Assembly (NCBI RefSeq): GCF_014356525.2
Contig: NC_052510.1
Coordinates: 16,788,778-16,852,777 of the forward strand
Reading direction: 5' to 3'
DNA: 64,000 bases
Origin: Nilaparvata lugens
Lineage: Eukaryota > Arthropoda > Insecta > Hemiptera > Delphacidae
Shown: piece by piece, positions 60,971 to 64,000 of the stretch
Numbering within the stretch: position 1 is the stretch's first letter
Layout of the letters: the number at the start of each line of letters is the position of its first letter
Made by a program: the position numbers and the translations under genes
The notes under the pieces: generated by a model
Told to the model about the DNA's origin: nothing
The model's input: the letters and a program-made list of their open reading frames with translations, nothing else
Database searches by the model: none

Positions 60971-61999
60971 AAACCATTATTGAAAAATCAATCATTTCTG
61001 TGCAAATATTCTAAGTGGGCTTGACTTGTCGGGTTGATTTGACGTCTGATGTATGATAATCCTATACTATTATGGAGCTTTGCTGTTTGAATCAATTTGT
61101 TTGCATTCCAAAACATTTCATGGTTTTCAAGATCAAATATTATCTATCGCCTCACAATCGCCAGTTCCTCAGATTATTCACGTATCTCGATATGGAATAG
61201 ATTCTTTTAAAGAGTAAACTTGGGCAAAATTATTCTGGATTGTGTATGGGTGCAAGTCGCAGATTTACAGTTATGCAATGCTAGAATTGAAGATATTTTT
61301 CACAGGGCTATTAAATAGTTACAATGTTAGTGTATTTGTTGTGAACTTGTAAACAAGTTTGATGACTGAGTGGGAATGCAATACGCAATACTCATTCAAA
61401 TCATGCATGCATGCTTTCATAGTTTGCTTGTATTAAAAAAGTGTTGAGTATTGTATCAAGTGGAATTCTTAAGTAGGGTGGGCCGAACTACCGGTTTTCG
61501 AGTTCAAAGTTACGATAAGCGAAAATTCCCGAATAAAAAAAAATTCAGAAATTACTCCATATTGCTTGAAATTCTATGTTTTGTTTCAAGTTTCCAAGTT
61601 TCTTCTACCAAATTTCATTCCGTTAACTGTTTTTTTTTTACTAATACATTCATCTAAATGGAACAATTGTTTAGAAAATTAATGGAAAAGATTATGGTGA
61701 TAAGTCATACATGGAAAATTAATGAAATTGTGAATGAAATGTACAGGAATCAATGAGATGAACATTTTTTAGAGAATTGAGAATGGAATTCACTCCAATA
61801 AAATAGAACAGTCATTGAATAGTTCAACTACTCAACTTGATAATTGAGTAGGTAACAGCTATTTAGGTTTTATTTAATCAATCTTAGTATAAAGCTATCA
61901 ACTCAATGAATCTTTGTGGAATGCTAAGGGAACGTTTTCCTGGCATGAAATAGACAATTTTCTTTTAATACTATTCAATTTTTTTCAAGGCTCTCTACA

Positions 62000-62400
62000 C
62001 GCACAAACAACGAAGAGTACCGAGAATAGTTCGCAAACCAATTATCCGTTTCAATGTCCCTGCCCAGCGAGCGGAGGATTGGGCTGAATTTGGGCAGATG
62101 AAAAGACAGGAAATGACCGGAAGTTACTCAATGCCGTGAAAGTGCATCCAGCGTTCCGGCGGTCGCGATTTAGTTTCCGCAAGTTCAATAGCAACTTTCA
62201 CTTTGGGTCGGTTGTTGATAGTTGCTATCAAATCCGACCATTCTATTGTGTAGACACCAACAGCAGCCGAATCTCTCTTTTCATGATTCAATGAGCGAAT
62301 CAAATTCGGCTATCTCCAGTCGAAAGTAATGTGGTTCACGATTGGCCGGTCGCATGCAAATCACTCTGTTCTCATGATGTCAGTTACACCAAGAATAAGG
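62000..62400. other. GC-richer island with two stem-loops
   Basis: G+C rises well above the surroundings. The first stem-loop, 62206-62239, pairs GGTCGG with CCGACC and TTGATAG with CTATCAA around a 3-nt loop. The second, 62266-62310, pairs GCCGAAT with ATTCGGC and, inside it, GATTC with GAATC. An ATGCAAAT octamer lies near 62352. No frame is convincing. Candidate regulatory DNA or transcribed structured region; not proven. Confidence 0.35.
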
Positions 62401-62516
62401 AGGAAGACTTGTAATTCACATGACAAGGTGTGCTGAGGAAGTGTGGAACCTTCACAAATGTCTGTGCTAAAAGTGATATTGATATGAACTAATATAGTCT
62501 TCGAGTATAGTATAAT

Positions 62517-62934
62517 AGTCTTCGGGGTGATTTACAGCATTTATTTAGGATTTTCGTTAAATAATAATTATATATTAATTAGCATTTGAATAAATGCATT
62601 CTCTATTTAATTCCATCTGTAACTGGTTGGCCGCTATGGCTTCATATAAAATGAGCGCTGCTATCTAGAGATTGTCAGTTTGGTGTAAGGGTAAGCATTC
62701 CTGACTGGCAATTGGGAGGTACCTGGTTCGATTCCTGGGCTGGCAACTAATTTTTGGATAGTAGTTCTCATCGAATTTCCATCTAGCTGTTAACCCTGTT
62801 GTCAATGTCTGCATTAGCAGAAGTCTTCGGGGTGATTTACAGCATTTATTTAGGATTTTCGTTAAATAATAATTATATATTAATTAGCATTTGAATAAAT
62901 GCATTCTCTATTTAATTCCATCTGTAACTTGTTG
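62517..62934 (+). mobile_element. tRNA-derived SINE between 113-bp direct repeats
   Basis: The flanks 62517-62629 and 62822-62934 are direct repeats of 113 bp differing at one base (62625). Between them, 192 bp contain a tRNA-like head at 62672-62747: acceptor TTGTCAG/CTGGCAA, D-like A box TGGTGTAAGGGTAAGC, anticodon stem-loop CCTGA-CTGGCAA-TTGGG with GGC in the anticodon position (Ala-like), and B box GGTTCGATTCC. The T stem has a central T-T mismatch. A non-tRNA body follows (TTTTTGGATAGTAGTTCTCA and onward). Intact Pol III boxes with a unique tail are typical of SINEs. The flanking repeats are far longer than normal SINE target duplications. Confidence 0.72.
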
Positions 62935-62976
62935 ATATTATATTTACTCGTACAATAATCACAAGTTGTCCAGTAT

Positions 62977-63047
62977 CAGGTCAACTTGTAGACCTGAAAT
63001 ACGATACTACATAAATTCTGTAGTGTGTAGGTCTACAAGTTAACCTG
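62977..63047. ncRNA. Pre-miRNA-sized hairpin, function unknown
   Basis: CAGGTCAACTTGTAGACCT at 62977 pairs with AGGTCTACAAGTTAACCTG ending at 63047: 19 positions with one mismatch. Further in, ACTACA pairs with TGTAGT around a 7-nt loop, leaving a 10/4-nt internal loop. The length of 71 nt and the arm length match a miRNA precursor, and both strands fold alike. I recognise no known miRNA in the arms. A small palindromic MITE fragment is the main alternative. Confidence 0.4.
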
Positions 63048-63335
63048 ACTTGCCTTGTTCACTATCATAGAATCAAAATCTTCATCTTAGAATAATTTAT
63101 CAGTGGTTCTGTTATTGAATATGACTAATTGTGGGAATGGTTATGGAAAGAATTTCGTTTCATTCAAATCATCTGAATGATTATGAAATGGAAAAGAATC
63201 ATTCCATTCAGTACCTACTCACTGGCTTCTTTTTTCATTTATATCCTTCCAAATTTTTCATGTTTTACTGTCGAATTTCATTTAGGTTTTCTGTCATGGT
63301 GTTTCTATTCAAAAATGAATTACTTGAATTTGCAA

Positions 63336-63430
63336 ATATAGAATAGAATAGAATAGAAAAAACGTTTATTGAAAAAATAAGCTATCTTAAGCGAACCTCA
63401 AAGAGGCTGCTTGACAAGGTACTATTATAC
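63336..63430 (-). mobile_element. LINE 3' end with (TTCTA)n tail, minus strand
   Basis: The run ATAGAATAGAATAGAATAGA at 63338 reads on the minus strand as a (TTCTA)n tail preceded by CAATAAACGTTTTTT, a poly(A)-signal-like block, and then GCAGCCTCTTTGAGGTTCGC with a hairpin CCTC/GAGG. This is how many insect LINEs end. The element would continue toward the end of the window, but no protein remnant can be recognised by 64000. Confidence 0.5.
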
Positions 63431-64000
63431 AAAACATGTAAATTCAAATATAATTAAACATATATCAGTGAACTTTATTTTTACTTAACAGTTAAATACA
63501 CTTATCAGTTTATTATACTGTTAAATTTACTTACAGAATTTACTTAACAGTTAAAATTATCATAATATTAATCAATTAATTGTTGGGCTCAGCTCTCAAA
63601 AATCTAAAGAGTGTTATAATATATAGTCAACCTGAACTTACATACAAAAAATAGAACAGAATAAATTTCAACAATACAAAGGGTAAATTACAACAATACA
63701 ATAGAAGGGCCCCATACAGTAAATTTCACATATTGAATCCCACCTGTAGACTGAGTAGCAATCGATTGATGATATCAGAAAATGTAAACCTTGAAATCTT
63801 TGAAATAACTAATATTGTAAATAAGTTTCGTGTTGATCAAGCATGATTGGAAAACTTCTTTTCAAAATTGATAACCTTACTTCAGCCTCTGGCTTGTATT
63901 TTTGTCCACTCTAACATTAAATGAGACGATTTCCATCAATTATTTTATTATTATTTCAACCATATGTTTATCAACTTGACTAGGAAGTCCTGACTGAAGT
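63431..64000. other. Unassigned; possibly the LINE's continuing UTR
   Basis: AT-rich sequence with repeated AACAGTTAAA-type words at 63487-63560. No exon or RNA gene that I can support. Confidence 0.3.

Overview
This is AT-rich animal DNA with no bacterial features: no operons, no long intact ORFs, and no ribosome-binding sites worth calling. Dense interspersed repeats, Pol III tRNA genes of eukaryotic type, decayed non-LTR retrotransposons and small inverted-repeat transposons point to an insect. The frequent TAGGCCTA-type words and several repeat families that I associate with planthopper genomes suggest a hemipteran such as Nilaparvata. The species assignment is from memory and not proven. 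Most of the window looks like long intron or intergenic sequence. I find no complete host protein-coding gene.

Layout. 1-11.6 kb: mostly unassigned, with one possible minus-strand exon (670-1014), a roughly 950-bp pyrimidine-rich tract (2290-3245) and a purine-rich tract (5865-6170). 11.6-12.9 kb: tails of two or three LINEs on the plus strand. 18.8-20.0 kb: a large fold-back element. 21.6-22.6 kb: an inverted-repeat transposon with a second small transposon nested inside it. 26.1 kb: a 48-bp tandem repeat. 27.4-28.8 kb: a dead minus-strand LINE with a reverse transcriptase domain. 29.3-31.6 kb: tRNA-Thr followed by a repeat cluster. 32.5-33.1 kb: another LINE C-terminus. 34.0-34.5 kb: a 157-bp tandem repeat. 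37.1-38.1 kb: an inverted-repeat element, then tRNA-Lys. 43.1-43.8 kb: a LINE tail with a (GAT)n tract, then a possible plus-strand coding exon. 45.1-46.0 kb: a long purine-rich tract. 48.9-49.2 kb: a hAT-type MITE with a perfect 8-bp target duplication. 51.5-52.3 kb: a minus-strand LINE C-terminus. 54.4 kb: a long hairpin element. 57.0-58.3 kb: tandem duplication, repeat copy and initiator tRNA-Met. 62.2-63.1 kb: hairpins, a tRNA-headed SINE between 113-bp direct repeats, and a miRNA-sized hairpin. 63.3 kb to the end: another LINE 3' end.

The most interesting signal is a pair of plus-strand sites, 38691 and 60909, where a 3' splice site abuts a 5' splice site (CAG|GTGAGT). Each is followed 43-56 nt later by a second GTGAGT. 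This is the layout of recursive splice sites with RS-exons in very long introns. If real, much of this window would be intron of one large plus-strand gene, which would explain the lack of exons. All other elements look like independent mobile or repetitive DNA rather than a cooperating gene system.
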